This document shows positions 42,573-51,318 of a stretch of DNA of 64,000 bases, piece after piece. The stretch spans positions 930,001 through 994,000 of the forward strand of contig NZ_CP071463.1 in NCBI RefSeq assembly GCF_017352095.1. Reading direction: 5' to 3'. Under the pieces are notes generated by a model. That model had not been told where the DNA came from, did no database searches, and worked only from the letters and a program-made list of their open reading frames with translations. The position numbers were made by a program, and so were the translations under genes. The first letter of the stretch is position 1. The number at the start of each line of letters is the position of its first letter. Source of the DNA: Natrinema longum (GTDB lineage: Archaea > Halobacteriota > Halobacteria > Halobacteriales > Natrialbaceae).

Positions 42573-44201
42573 ATGAATTCGGACGACGAGCCGCCGGCAG
42601 ACGAGGAGCCGTTTCACCCGCTCGGTGGGGCGTGGCAGGACGATCTCGAGGAGTTGCTCGACGAGACGGAGTACGATACGGAACTCGGGATGGAGATGGG
42701 GAAAGACGCCATGCGGGTCACGAAAGGGGAACTCTCGGAGGAGGAGTTCCACGAGAAGTATCACGACGACGTGCTGGCGGAGTTCGGCGAGGACGAACGC
42801 CCGATCGCCAGCCCGGACGACGCCGAAAGCGAGGCGGAGGGGATCGGATCGACGCTCCTGGGACTCGCCCGCGGCGAGGAGTCCCGCCGCGAAATGCTCA
42901 AAAAGGCGGGAGCCGGTGTGGGATTCGCGAGTCTCGGCTGGGGTGCGGTCGATCAGCAGGAGCCAGAGCCTGCCGTCGAGGACGCGGGCGAGGTCGAGGA
43001 CGCGGACGAAGGGACCCAGTGGGGGATGACGATCGACCTCGAGCACTGCGACGGCTGTCTCTCCTGTGTGACTGCCTGCAATCAGGAACACAACTGGGAC
43101 GAGGGAGCGAACTGGATGTACGTTCTGGCCTTCGAGGACGGCAACGTCGAGTCACCCGAGCCCGACGATTTCGGGAGCGTTCACGACTTCAATTACCTCG
43201 TCCGGCCGTGCCAGCACTGTACCGACGCACCGTGTGAAAAAGTGTGTCCGACGACGGCCCGCCACACTCGGGACGAGGGCGGCCTCGTGTTGACCGACTA
43301 CGAGGTCTGTATCGGCTGTCGGTACTGCCAGGTGGCCTGTCCCTACGGAGTCAACTACTTTCAGTGGGACGAACCCGACGTCGACCGGGAGGAACTGGAC
43401 TCGGAGGGAATCTACGACGAGCGCGGACGGCCGGTCAGTCGCCGCGCTCCCCGGGGCGTCATGTCGAAGTGCGTCTTCGATCCGGCCCGTCAGGACGGCA
43501 ACATGGGCGAGGGACTGATCGGCACGAGCGCCTGTGAACAGGCCTGCCCGCCGAACGTGATCCAGTTCGGCGACAAGAACAATCCCGCGAGTGACCCCCA
43601 GCGATACGAGACCAATCCGGCCAGGGCACGAACGGTGATCAATCTGTTTACGGAACTTCCGTCGCCGAATTCGGTCGAATCGTCACTCGAGGGCGTCGAC
43701 GCGAATCTGGACGCAGTCATCGATGCCGTCGACGGTCTCACGGAAACCTTGATCGCCCTCGCGACGGCCGTCAAAATCACGCAGACGGACTACGAACGGG
43801 ACGCGCCACCAGGAGATAGCCTCCCGGACAAGGAGGAGACGGTGCTCTCGGTCGTGAGCGCGATCGAAGGGAGCGGCGTCGACCTCGAGAGCGAAGATGT
43901 CCTCTCCCGGCTCGGGCTGACGGTCGAGGGGTTCGAAGGACCGAGCCAGGACGTCGACGTCTCCGATCGGGAAGACGTCGCCCAGGAACGACTCGAGGAT
44001 TACGTCGACGCGCCCGAAGAGGAGTTCGAACTCCTCGCGGACATCGGCACGAATCCCAACGTTACCTACCTCGGAAACGCGCCGGGTCCCGAAGCCCACC
44101 AGGTTCCCGGACCGACGTCCTACGAAGACGTCGGGATGGTCGATCGGCGACAGAACGTTCTCGACGACGAAACCGTCGGTCTCGGACTCCGGGACGAGTA
44201 G
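42573..44201 (+). CDS. Orphan four-cluster [4Fe-4S] electron-transfer subunit (DmsB/PsrB-like)
   Basis: 542 aa. Four cysteine groups as in DmsB/PsrB/TtrB: CDGCLSCVTACNQEHN, CQHCTDAPCEKVCP, CIGCRYCQVACPYG and GTSACEQACPPN. Before them a Tat-like motif SRREMLKKAGAGVGFASLG sits at about residues 104-122, preceded by ~100 acidic residues (a haloarchaeal ferredoxin N-terminal domain). About 190 residues after the last cluster are helical/acidic. DmsA-like molybdoenzyme and NrfD membrane partners are absent here. Start ATG 42573; the upstream 80 residues are not supported. Confidence 0.82.
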   Translation: MNSDDEPPADEEPFHPLGGAWQDDLEELLDETEYDTELGMEMGKDAMRVTKGELSEEEFHEKYHDDVLAEFGEDERPIASPDDAESEAEGIGSTLLGLARGEESRREMLKKAGAGVGFASLGWGAVDQQEPEPAVEDAGEVEDADEGTQWGMTIDLEHCDGCLSCVTACNQEHNWDEGANWMYVLAFEDGNVESPEPDDFGSVHDFNYLVRPCQHCTDAPCEKVCPTTARHTRDEGGLVLTDYEVCIGCRYCQVACPYGVNYFQWDEPDVDREELDSEGIYDERGRPVSRRAPRGVMSKCVFDPARQDGNMGEGLIGTSACEQACPPNVIQFGDKNNPASDPQRYETNPARARTVINLFTELPSPNSVESSLEGVDANLDAVIDAVDGLTETLIALATAVKITQTDYERDAPPGDSLPDKEETVLSVVSAIEGSGVDLESEDVLSRLGLTVEGFEGPSQDVDVSDREDVAQERLEDYVDAPEEEFELLADIGTNPNVTYLGNAPGPEAHQVPGPTSYEDVGMVDRRQNVLDDETVGLGLRDE

Positions 44202-44313
44202 TCCCACCGACCTGTATACGCCGTCTCACCGTCGGACGGGGTACCAATCACACCGACGGTGGCTCGCAGTCGACTATCGACGGTTTTCATATCTCTCGAG
44301 TCGAACGATCGGT

Positions 44314-44514
44314 ATGGAGCTCCGTCAGCGACTGATCGCGGGGAGTATCTGGATCGGCGTCGCCGCGGTAATAGCGACGACGCTCGAGCCGGGTATTCCG
44401 GCGTCGATCGGCGCGGCAATGCGGCTGTTCGTCGTCGTCATGTCCTTGTTCCTCGCGGCCGTCTACGTGTTCGATCCGTGGAAGGTCGTGACCGACCCCT
44501 TCCGACAGGGCTAG
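44314..44514 (+). CDS. Small membrane protein
   Basis: 66 aa, two likely membrane helices (LIAGSIWIGVAAVIATTLEP and AAMRLFVVVMSLFLAAVYVF), ending DPWKVVTDPFRQG. No family recognised. It follows the Fe-S protein by 112 bp and could be in the same unit, but it is not similar to known DMSO-reductase membrane subunits. Confidence 0.55.
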   Translation: MELRQRLIAGSIWIGVAAVIATTLEPGIPASIGAAMRLFVVVMSLFLAAVYVFDPWKVVTDPFRQG

Positions 44515-44745
44515 TGGCGGTCCACGCCTGAATTGTGGGGTCGAATCCGGCGGTTTGATGCCCGCCGACCCGCAGTCGACGGGTGGAACGGGACGATAGT
44601 CGCAACTGAACGTCATCGCACACCTGACCGCACGACAGCGTTTCGATCCGTGTGTCGATCGTTGCAGTACCGACTATCGTACGGCGGGGTCCGACCGACG
44701 CCAGGACGGCGGTCGTGGAAAAACCGAGCCGGGAGACCGACGACC

Positions 44746-46326
44746 TCAGTCGTCGGCCGGCGCGAGCGGTTGCTGGTCGGCCGCGAGCAGTCGATCGAGC
44801 GCGTCGACCATCGCCGTGACGCTCGCGCGAGTGATGTCGGCCTCGCTGCGGGCGACCGTCACCGAGCGGTCGTTGCGACCCATCGTCACCTCGACGGTGA
44901 CGACGGCGTCGGTGCCGCCCGTGACCGCGTCGACGTGGTAGGACTCGAGTTCGGCGTCGGCCATCGACCCCAGCGCCTCGCGGACGGCGGAGACGGCGGC
45001 GTCGACGGGGCCCGAGCCGGTCCCGCTGGCGACGCGTTCCTCGCCGTCGACGGCCAGCCGGATGCTCGCAGTGGGGACGGCACCCCCGCTGGTCGCGGTG
45101 AGATCGAGCAGGTCGACGACGCGGTCGCGGTCCTCGCCGGTGACGTCCTCGGCGATGGCCAGCAGATCGGCGTCCGTCACTCTGCGGCCACGGTCGCCGA
45201 GTTCGGTCACCCGGTCGGCGATCGCCGCGATCTCGTCGTCGTCGGCCTCGACGCCGTGTTCCTCGAGCGTTGCTTTGACGCCCGCACGACCGGTGTGTTT
45301 GCCCAGTGCGAGTCGACGTTCGCGGCCGACGGTTTCGGGCGCGTAGGGCTCGTACATCTTGTCGTCTTTGAGCGTCCCGTCGGTGTGGATCCCGCTCTCG
45401 TGGGTGAAGGCGTTCTCGCCGATGACCGCCTTGTTCGGCGGGAGCTGGACGCCCGTCGCTCGAGAGACGGTCTGTGCGAGTTCGTACAGCTCCTCGAGTT
45501 CGAGCGTCTCGACGTCGTAGACGTGCGAGAGGGCGATCGCGACCTCCTCTAAGGCGACGTTGCCGGCGCGTTCGCCGAGCCCGTCGACCGTACAGTGGAC
45601 GAGGTCGGCCCCCGCCGAGACGGCCGCGAGCGCGTTGGTCACGCCCAGCCCGAGATCGTCGTGGGTGTGGGCACTGACCGGCCCGATGTCGGCGAGCCGG
45701 GAGACCGCCTCGTGGGTGTGTTCGGGCCCCGTGTGGCCGACGGTATCGGCGAAACAGAACCGATCCGCGCCCGCCTCGAGGGACGTTTCGGCCAACTCCT
45801 CGAGGTAGTCGAGGTCGGCCCGCGAGCCGTCCTCGCCGATGACCTCGACCCAGAGGTCGTGGTCTTTGGCATAGGCGACGAGTTCGGCGGTTTGCTCGAG
45901 GTTGTCCTCGCGGGAGGTACCGACCTTCCCTTCGATGTGACGGTCGCTGGAGGGTACCACGATGTGGACCCCGTCGACGTCACACTCGAGCGCGAGGTCG
46001 ATGTCGCCTTTCATCCCGCGACAGAAGCTCGTGACGCGGGCGTCGAGATCGAGGTCGGTCACCCGCGAGATCGCCTGTCGCTCACCCGCGCCCGTACAGG
46101 CGCTGCCGGCCTCGATGACGGAGACGCCGGCACGCTCGAGCGACCGAGCGATCTCGACCTTTTCGTCGGGTGAAAGCGAGACACCCGGCGCTTGTTCGCC
46201 GTCACGAAGCGTCGTGTCGAGAAGGCGCACTGTCCGATCCGATGCGATCGTCTGTTCGGGGGAGTGAGTTACAGGCAAGAGTGGTGAGTTACGGTTACTG
46301 CGGTTACGTTCGTCGGAGAATTTCAC
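44746..46326 (-). CDS. 2-isopropylmalate/(R)-citramalate synthase family enzyme
   Basis: About 526 aa if GTG 46326 is the start; GTG 46230 (VRLLDTTLRDGEQAPG) is an alternative. The TIM barrel begins LLDTTLRDGEQAPGVSLSPD, with the metal motif SAHTHDDLGLGVTNALAAVS and GLGERAGNVALEEVAIALSH. The C-terminal ~120 residues form the LeuA dimerisation/regulatory domain (TSGGAVPTASIRLAVDGEER). Which of acetyl-CoA + pyruvate or 2-oxoisovalerate it uses is not decidable here. A palindrome sits between its TATA box and start. Confidence 0.88.
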   Translation of the reverse strand: MKFSDERNRSNRNSPLLPVTHSPEQTIASDRTVRLLDTTLRDGEQAPGVSLSPDEKVEIARSLERAGVSVIEAGSACTGAGERQAISRVTDLDLDARVTSFCRGMKGDIDLALECDVDGVHIVVPSSDRHIEGKVGTSREDNLEQTAELVAYAKDHDLWVEVIGEDGSRADLDYLEELAETSLEAGADRFCFADTVGHTGPEHTHEAVSRLADIGPVSAHTHDDLGLGVTNALAAVSAGADLVHCTVDGLGERAGNVALEEVAIALSHVYDVETLELEELYELAQTVSRATGVQLPPNKAVIGENAFTHESGIHTDGTLKDDKMYEPYAPETVGRERRLALGKHTGRAGVKATLEEHGVEADDDEIAAIADRVTELGDRGRRVTDADLLAIAEDVTGEDRDRVVDLLDLTATSGGAVPTASIRLAVDGEERVASGTGSGPVDAAVSAVREALGSMADAELESYHVDAVTGGTDAVVTVEVTMGRNDRSVTVARSEADITRASVTAMVDALDRLLAADQQPLAPADD

Positions 46327-46381
46327 GCCCAGCCGGGTCGCCCCGACTTCCTCTATCCTCGTCAGATGGCGTCTGGCGTGC

Positions 46382-46401
46382 CATTGTATCTCGGTACAAT
46401 G
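46382..46401. promoter_or_regulatory. Perfect inverted repeat at the transcription start of the citramalate/isopropylmalate synthase
   Basis: cattgta, six spacer bases, then tacaatg. On the minus strand it lies about 12 bp after the TATA box, just where transcription should start (~46388). A repressor bound here would block initiation. It is AT-rich amid GC-rich DNA. Confidence 0.5.
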
Positions 46402-46412
46402 TATCACGCTCT

Positions 46413-46419
46413 CTTAAAA
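46413..46419 (-). promoter_or_regulatory. TATA box of the citramalate/isopropylmalate synthase
   Basis: The minus strand reads ttttaag, placing transcription start about 27 bp downstream near 46388. This leaves a leader of ~60 nt to GTG 46326 or ~160 nt to GTG 46230. Confidence 0.5.
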
Positions 46420-46481
46420 CCGCCGGTTCGGATCACGTTCGCCGGGATCGGAACGCGACTCGAGTCGGGTCGTCGACGGTA

Positions 46482-46856
46482 TCAGCCGTCCTCGAGACGC
46501 AGTCGATCGCCGGGTTCGACGTCGGCCGCGGTGCCGGCGGGAAGTTCGACGATCAGGTCGGCCTTCTCGCGGGCGAATCCCCGCCACGGACGAAGGGTTT
46601 CGACCCGCTGGACGACGCCGTCGACGACCCAGACCGCGTCGATGGGGACGAACACGAACAGGGTGTGGAGGTCGCGGGTTCTGGTCGATTCGAACCGGAA
46701 AGCCAACGCGTACTCGTCCGGCAGGGAGCGACGAAACATGAGCCCCCGCGTCTGACTCACGATCGAATCCGCGATGTCGACGGTCGATGCCAGCGTCTCG
46801 TGGCTCCGTCGGGCACCTGAATCGCCATCCGTAGCGGGTTCGTGGACGAGTCGCAC
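46482..46856 (-). CDS. DUF192 family protein
   Basis: About 124 aa. The DUF192 core is STVDIADSIVSQTRGLMFRR, EYALAFRFESTRTRDLHTLF, VFVPIDAVWVVDGVVQRVET and LPAGTAADVEPGDRLRLEDG. The family is widespread and unassigned. The start is probably GTG 46856 (MRLVHEPAT) or GTG 46862. The frame continues farther, but without family similarity. Confidence 0.8.
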   Translation of the reverse strand: MRLVHEPATDGDSGARRSHETLASTVDIADSIVSQTRGLMFRRSLPDEYALAFRFESTRTRDLHTLFVFVPIDAVWVVDGVVQRVETLRPWRGFAREKADLIVELPAGTAADVEPGDRLRLEDG

Positions 46857-46951
46857 GCCCACGAGTCCGCCCGGTGGGACCAAAAACGTTCTCGCTCGTG
46901 GCTGGCCCGACTCGTCGACGATGGACCGGCATCGCCGTCTGCGCTCCGCGC

Positions 46952-47647
46952 TCAGAGAAGCGCCAGAGCGACGAGACTGGCCGAGGAGACGGTGTTGATC
47001 AGAACGTGCGTCACCGTACTGCTCGCAGTGCCCCATCGGTGACGGACGACACCGAAGACGAGTCCGAGCGTCAGCAGCGTCGTCAGCCGGATCACCGACA
47101 GATCGACGAGCACGTGTTTGAGGGCGAAGAGGACCGCCGTCACCCCGATCCCAGCGGGAACCCCCCAGTCGTCGACGAGTTCCGTCTGAACGATTCCCCG
47201 CCAGACTTGCTCCTCCGAGATTGGAACGACGATTCCGTTCCCGACGAGAAAGAGGAGCGCGAGCGCAGGTGTGGCTTCGAACGCGTCCGTCAGGCTCTCG
47301 CCGATAGCCCCACTCGCGTCCCCGAGGCCGAACAGTGCCGTATCGAGTTGCCCAGCGCCAACGGACAACCCGTACCCGACGACCGCAGCGAGGAGGCCCA
47401 CTCCGAGGGCCCGCAGGTTCCAGTTCCAGTCCCACGCTTCGCGGGGCTGTCCCTGCCGGAGTGCGTACCAGCTGAGGATCGCCGCGACGAGCGGGAATCC
47501 GATCGCGAGAACCAGATAATCAGCCAGCAGCGGGTCGACTCCGACCGCCCCAGCAGCCGAAACGAGTCCGCGACGCAACGCGACCTCGAGGACGATCCAG
47601 CCGGCGACGACGACCGCAGCGAGTTCGATCGGTTTCGATCCGGTCAT
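46952..47647 (-). CDS. CPBP-family intramembrane metalloprotease
   Basis: 231 aa from ATG 47647, about seven membrane segments. The CAAX/CPBP motifs are SEEQVWRGIVQTEL (EExxxR), VLFALKHVLVDL (FxxxH) and VTHVLINTVSS (HxxxN/B). Members cleave or process membrane-associated peptides. A TATA-like AAATATG at 47669-47675 suits a leaderless start. The preceding TTG at 47653 is less likely. Confidence 0.85.
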   Translation of the reverse strand: MTGSKPIELAAVVVAGWIVLEVALRRGLVSAAGAVGVDPLLADYLVLAIGFPLVAAILSWYALRQGQPREAWDWNWNLRALGVGLLAAVVGYGLSVGAGQLDTALFGLGDASGAIGESLTDAFEATPALALLFLVGNGIVVPISEEQVWRGIVQTELVDDWGVPAGIGVTAVLFALKHVLVDLSVIRLTTLLTLGLVFGVVRHRWGTASSTVTHVLINTVSSASLVALALL

Positions 47648-47775
47648 ACACAACGTTCAGCAAACACACATATTTGTTTTATCACTCGAGTGCCGTGGAC
47701 GGGAGACGGGCCGGCGGTCGCGATGTGCGGCGTGCTCGGAGCATTCAACTCCGTCCGGCTCGAACCAAATCAGGT

Positions 47776-48306
47776 ATGGAGAAAACGCCACAGGGAACCC
47801 CAGTCGGCGTCGACGACCCCTACGAGTTCGCGGGCCTCTGTGACCATCTCACCGGCGAGGGCCAGTGCCGATACGCCTTCGAACACTACCAACAGGACCC
47901 ACAGTTCGCCACCGAGCGCGCGGACGACGACTACGCGTGCCCCGTCGTCGATCCCGAAACCGACTGGTCGTGGGCCGACTGTCCCCACTTCCGCTCGCGC
48001 AACCGCGACCGGGAGTGCGTTCGCTGTGGCCTCGCCGAAAAGCGGATGGCCCACGACGATGAGCGGCCGCTGCTCGAGGAACACCACCTCTCCTACGAAC
48101 GCGACGGCGAGACGCTGTCCCACGAGATCACGATCTACCTCTGTCGATGGTGTCACGCGAAAGTCCACAACTCGTGGGCGCGGATCACCGACGACGCGCC
48201 ACCGGATCCCGACGCGATCGCGGCACTCGAGGAGCGGCGGAGCCAGGAACGATCGGAACTGGGGTTCGAATCCGCGGCCGAGCGATACGACGACCCCGAC
48301 CGGTGA
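47776..48306 (+). CDS. HNH-like zinc-coordinating protein
   Basis: 176 aa. Cys/His placement: FAGLCDHLTGEGQCRYAFEH near the N-terminus, DCPHFRSRNRDRECVRCGLA, LLEEHHLSYERDGE and YLCRWCHAKVHN. CxxC pairs with EEHHLSY and HAKVHN resemble HNH/ββα-metal nucleases, with two zinc clusters. It is a haloarchaeal conserved protein, nuclease function unproven. Start ATG 47776. Confidence 0.7.
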   Translation: MEKTPQGTPVGVDDPYEFAGLCDHLTGEGQCRYAFEHYQQDPQFATERADDDYACPVVDPETDWSWADCPHFRSRNRDRECVRCGLAEKRMAHDDERPLLEEHHLSYERDGETLSHEITIYLCRWCHAKVHNSWARITDDAPPDPDAIAALEERRSQERSELGFESAAERYDDPDR

Positions 48307-48331
48307 CCGGTCGAAGAATCGGCACCCAGGG

Positions 48332-49273
48332 TCAGACCAGTTTTCGCAACAGCCCGTAGACCGAATCCCGCAGCCGATCGGGCAGATACCGGGCGTACAG
48401 CCCGTACTGGGCGAACGGACCGACCGGATACCGCGCCGGCGGATCGCGGGCGGTGGCCGACTCGAGGATGGCATCGGCGACGTCGTCCGGTTCGGAGGCG
48501 AAGGGACCGCCGCTCCCGCCGCCGATCAGCTGGGCGTCGTCGTAGAGTTCGTACAGCGACTCGTAGGCGGGCGTTCGTTCCTCGTCGGGAAGCTCCTCGT
48601 CGACGCGCTCGGTGAACCCCGTCTCGACCGGGCCGGGTTCGACGAGGACGACGTCGATACCGAACTCGTCGACTTCCGTCCGCAGCGAGTCGCTCATCGC
48701 CTCGAGAGCGTGTTTCGACCCGGAGTACGCGCCCGATCCGGGAAGGGAGACCCGCCCGGCGACGCTCGAGACGTTGACGATCCGGCCCTCACCCTGTGCG
48801 CGCATATGCGGTAACGCCGCGCGGGTCAGTCGGTGGGGACCGTAGACGTTGACGTCGAACTGTCGGTGGAGATCGACCGTCGCGATGTCCTCGAGCGCAC
48901 CCATCTGGGCGTAGCCGGCGTTGTTGACGACACAGTCGATCGCACCGGCGATATCGACCGTTTCCTCGACCGCCCGTGCGACCTCCTCGGGGTCGGTGAC
49001 GTCGAGCGCGAGCGTCTCACAGCCGGCCTCCTCGAGGGCTTCGATATCGTCGACGTTTCGTGCCGTCGCGAACACTTGCCACTCCTCCTCGAGGAAGGCA
49101 CGGGCGGTTGCACGGCCGATACCCGACGAGCAACCCGTGATGAGCACCGATTGCTTTCGCGTGTAGCGGTCGCTATCGACCGTCGTGGTGGCGTCGCGAT
49201 CGCGTTCGTCTTCGACGACGGTTCCGTCCAGCCCGTCATCGGCTGTCCCTTCGACGTCCTCAGCGGTGGCCAT
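48332..49273 (-). CDS. SDR-family oxidoreductase
   Basis: 313 aa. After a ~38-residue acidic N-terminal extension the cofactor motif is VLITGCSSGIGRATARAFLE, then NNAGYAQMGALEDIA; catalytic Ser in VNVSSVAGRVSLPGSG and YxxxK in AYSGSKHALEAMSD are intact. The family resembles retinol/17-beta-hydroxysteroid-type dehydrogenases. Substrate unknown; the extension could be absent if a downstream start is used. Confidence 0.86.
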   Translation of the reverse strand: MATAEDVEGTADDGLDGTVVEDERDRDATTTVDSDRYTRKQSVLITGCSSGIGRATARAFLEEEWQVFATARNVDDIEALEEAGCETLALDVTDPEEVARAVEETVDIAGAIDCVVNNAGYAQMGALEDIATVDLHRQFDVNVYGPHRLTRAALPHMRAQGEGRIVNVSSVAGRVSLPGSGAYSGSKHALEAMSDSLRTEVDEFGIDVVLVEPGPVETGFTERVDEELPDEERTPAYESLYELYDDAQLIGGGSGGPFASEPDDVADAILESATARDPPARYPVGPFAQYGLYARYLPDRLRDSVYGLLRKLV

Positions 49274-49377
49274 ACGTGATCGGTTCGAGAGACGATACCT
49301 AAGTATCGACGGTTTGTCGCGCCGATCGTACTGTTCGGATTCGAACGAGATCGGCGTCGCGACGACTTCCCCGGTAG

Positions 49378-50169
49378 CTACCCGCCGAGACCGGGTTTGG
49401 CGTCGTCGGCGTACCGATCCGCGAGCCGAACCGGCTCCGGGAGTTTGTACGACGAGGCGAGCGCGAGGACGATATCGGCTGCCGTCTCGGGGCCGACGCG
49501 GTGGCCCGGGCTGACGTAGAGGGGATTGATGTACCGATTGGGAGAGTCGTACTGACGCGTCTGGACGGCGTAGCCAAGCAGGGTTCCGTCGGGTGCATCG
49601 ACTCGCGCGTTCGATTCGATCGCGATTTTCGTTCCCGCCGGCAGCTCGTCGGTGTCTTCGACGGGAGTTCCACAGAGCAGGCTCTTGGCGACGCCGACGC
49701 TGGGGACGTCCCTGACCACGCCGATGTGCGTCGCGATGCCGGCCTGCCGGAAGTGAATCCGACCGCTGCCGTCGAACAGGAGCAGGTCGGGATCGACCGA
49801 CAGCTTCGCGAGCGCCGCGAGGATCGGCGCGCCTTCACGAAAGGAGAGGAAGCCGGGAACGTAGGGGATCTCGAGGGGCGTTATAGCGGAGACGCGCTCG
49901 ATCACCTCGCCGCCGCACGTCGCGACGACGGCGCTCAGGGCGCGGTCTTGCTCGCCCTCGTCGTTCGTGAGAAACGACTGGTCGATACCGACGACGACCG
50001 GCGGTTCGCCCCCGCTCGCGGTCGCCTCGAGCGGATTGGAAAGAGTCGTCGGGTCGAACGAAACGTCGTCCTCGAAGACGGCGGCGTCGGCGATCTCGCG
50101 CTGGAGGGACTCCATCTCCGCGCGCGAGAGATCGGCGTCGGGTGCGAGATCTGGGCGGGGCTGACTCAT
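49378..50169 (-). CDS. nfi: Endonuclease V
   Basis: 263 aa. Nfi nicks DNA near deoxyinosine, repairing deaminated adenine. Motifs: VVVGIDQSFLTNDEGEQD (first Asp; GIDQSF replaces the usual G-x-D-x-S/A), EIPYVPGFLSFREGAPILAA (YVPGFLSFRE), LLFDGSGRIHFRQAGIATHI (second Asp) and KSLLCG. The nuclease metal site appears complete. Start ATG 50169. Confidence 0.92.
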   Translation of the reverse strand: MSQPRPDLAPDADLSRAEMESLQREIADAAVFEDDVSFDPTTLSNPLEATASGGEPPVVVGIDQSFLTNDEGEQDRALSAVVATCGGEVIERVSAITPLEIPYVPGFLSFREGAPILAALAKLSVDPDLLLFDGSGRIHFRQAGIATHIGVVRDVPSVGVAKSLLCGTPVEDTDELPAGTKIAIESNARVDAPDGTLLGYAVQTRQYDSPNRYINPLYVSPGHRVGPETAADIVLALASSYKLPEPVRLADRYADDAKPGLGG

Positions 50170-50230
50170 CGGGTGGGAGGGGATAGACGCCGTGTGAAAA
50201 TCAGTTGCGGGGTTTCGGGAATCGTCGGAT

Positions 50231-51163
50231 TCAGAACCGGCCGCGTCCGGGTCCACCCGGACCGCCGGGGCCGCCGGGCCCGCCGCCGCCGAACTCGAGG
50301 CGGTTCGGCGCGTGGACGTTTTGGTTCTGTTTGACGTACTGTCCGTAGGCGAGGCCGATCACGAGGCCGACCAGGTGGGCCATGTGTGCGACGTTGCCGC
50401 CGCCGCCGGTGCTGACGAAGAAAATACTGTACACTGCGTATCCTCCCGTGAGGACCCAGATCGGAACGGGGAGAATGAAGTAGATGTACACCTTGAGATC
50501 GGGATTGAGGATCGTTAGAACGCCCAGGAGCGCGAGTGCAGCACCGCTCGCTCCGACGACACCCTGTGTGAACGGCGTGATCGTACTGGATTGTAGAATC
50601 TGGATACTGATCTGACCGAGGCCCGCAAGCGCACCGCTCACGAGGAAAAGAACCGCGAAGTTCCGCGACCCGACGTACCGCTCGACGAGCGGGCCGAAGA
50701 AGAATATCACGATGCTGTTGAAGACGATGTGCATGAATCCGCCGTGTGCGAAGATCGAGGTGAACCACGTCCAGACGTACTGCGGATAGTAGGGCCGCAG
50801 GACGAACAGAGTCTGCACCAGCTCGGGTCCGAAGATGGCATCGACGAGGATTTGACTGAAGAACGTGAGCCACATCAACGCGAGGAACGTGTAGGTCGCG
50901 TTCCCACGGAAGTACGCTAACGGCCCACCGGTGCCGGTATTGATCGGCACTTTGTCGGCGAGACTCGAGGCCCGCGACTGGCCCCCGCCGTTGACGCTCT
51001 CGTCGAAGCCGCTGTCGAAGACACCCTGGGGGTCGTTCCAGTTTTGCAACCCCGAACAGTCGTGGTTCTCGGGGAGTCGGTGGTCGCCACAGTAGGTCCC
51101 ACCGCAGTGCCGACAGTTGTACGGCATGTTTTCGTCCTTCCCACACACGTCGCACTTGGCCAT
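50231..51163 (-). CDS. Rhomboid intramembrane serine protease with N-terminal AN1 zinc finger
   Basis: 310 aa. AN1-type zinc finger at residues 1-~40: KCDVCGKDENMPYNCRHCGG followed by TYCGDHRLPENHDC. Linker (~45-75), then six membrane segments with conserved FMHIVFNSIVIFFFGPLVER, catalytic Ser in GVVGASGAALALLGV and His in VAHMAHLVGLVIGL. It ends in a glycine/proline repeat (GGGGPGGPGGPGGPG). The combination is known in haloarchaea (RhoII type); substrates largely unknown. Membrane protease with a cytosolic finger. Confidence 0.93.
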   Translation of the reverse strand: MAKCDVCGKDENMPYNCRHCGGTYCGDHRLPENHDCSGLQNWNDPQGVFDSGFDESVNGGGQSRASSLADKVPINTGTGGPLAYFRGNATYTFLALMWLTFFSQILVDAIFGPELVQTLFVLRPYYPQYVWTWFTSIFAHGGFMHIVFNSIVIFFFGPLVERYVGSRNFAVLFLVSGALAGLGQISIQILQSSTITPFTQGVVGASGAALALLGVLTILNPDLKVYIYFILPVPIWVLTGGYAVYSIFFVSTGGGGNVAHMAHLVGLVIGLAYGQYVKQNQNVHAPNRLEFGGGGPGGPGGPGGPGRGRF

Positions 51164-51318
51164 TGAGCAGGGGTATGTTCGGCGTCGCTAAGGGATTTGG
51201 GATTTTTCCGCCGTCGTTCAGACGACCGCTGTCGGTCAGTGCCGGGAAGCGCCGTTGCTGGCTGGTCGACCCGCGTCCGGACTGTACATTTTTGCCTCCC
51301 CGTCCCCCACACTCGAGT

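Noticed and set aside
46327-46407. Synthase start at ATG 46407
   Set aside because: It would lie upstream of the predicted transcription start and inside the palindrome; GTG 46326 or 46230 is more plausible.
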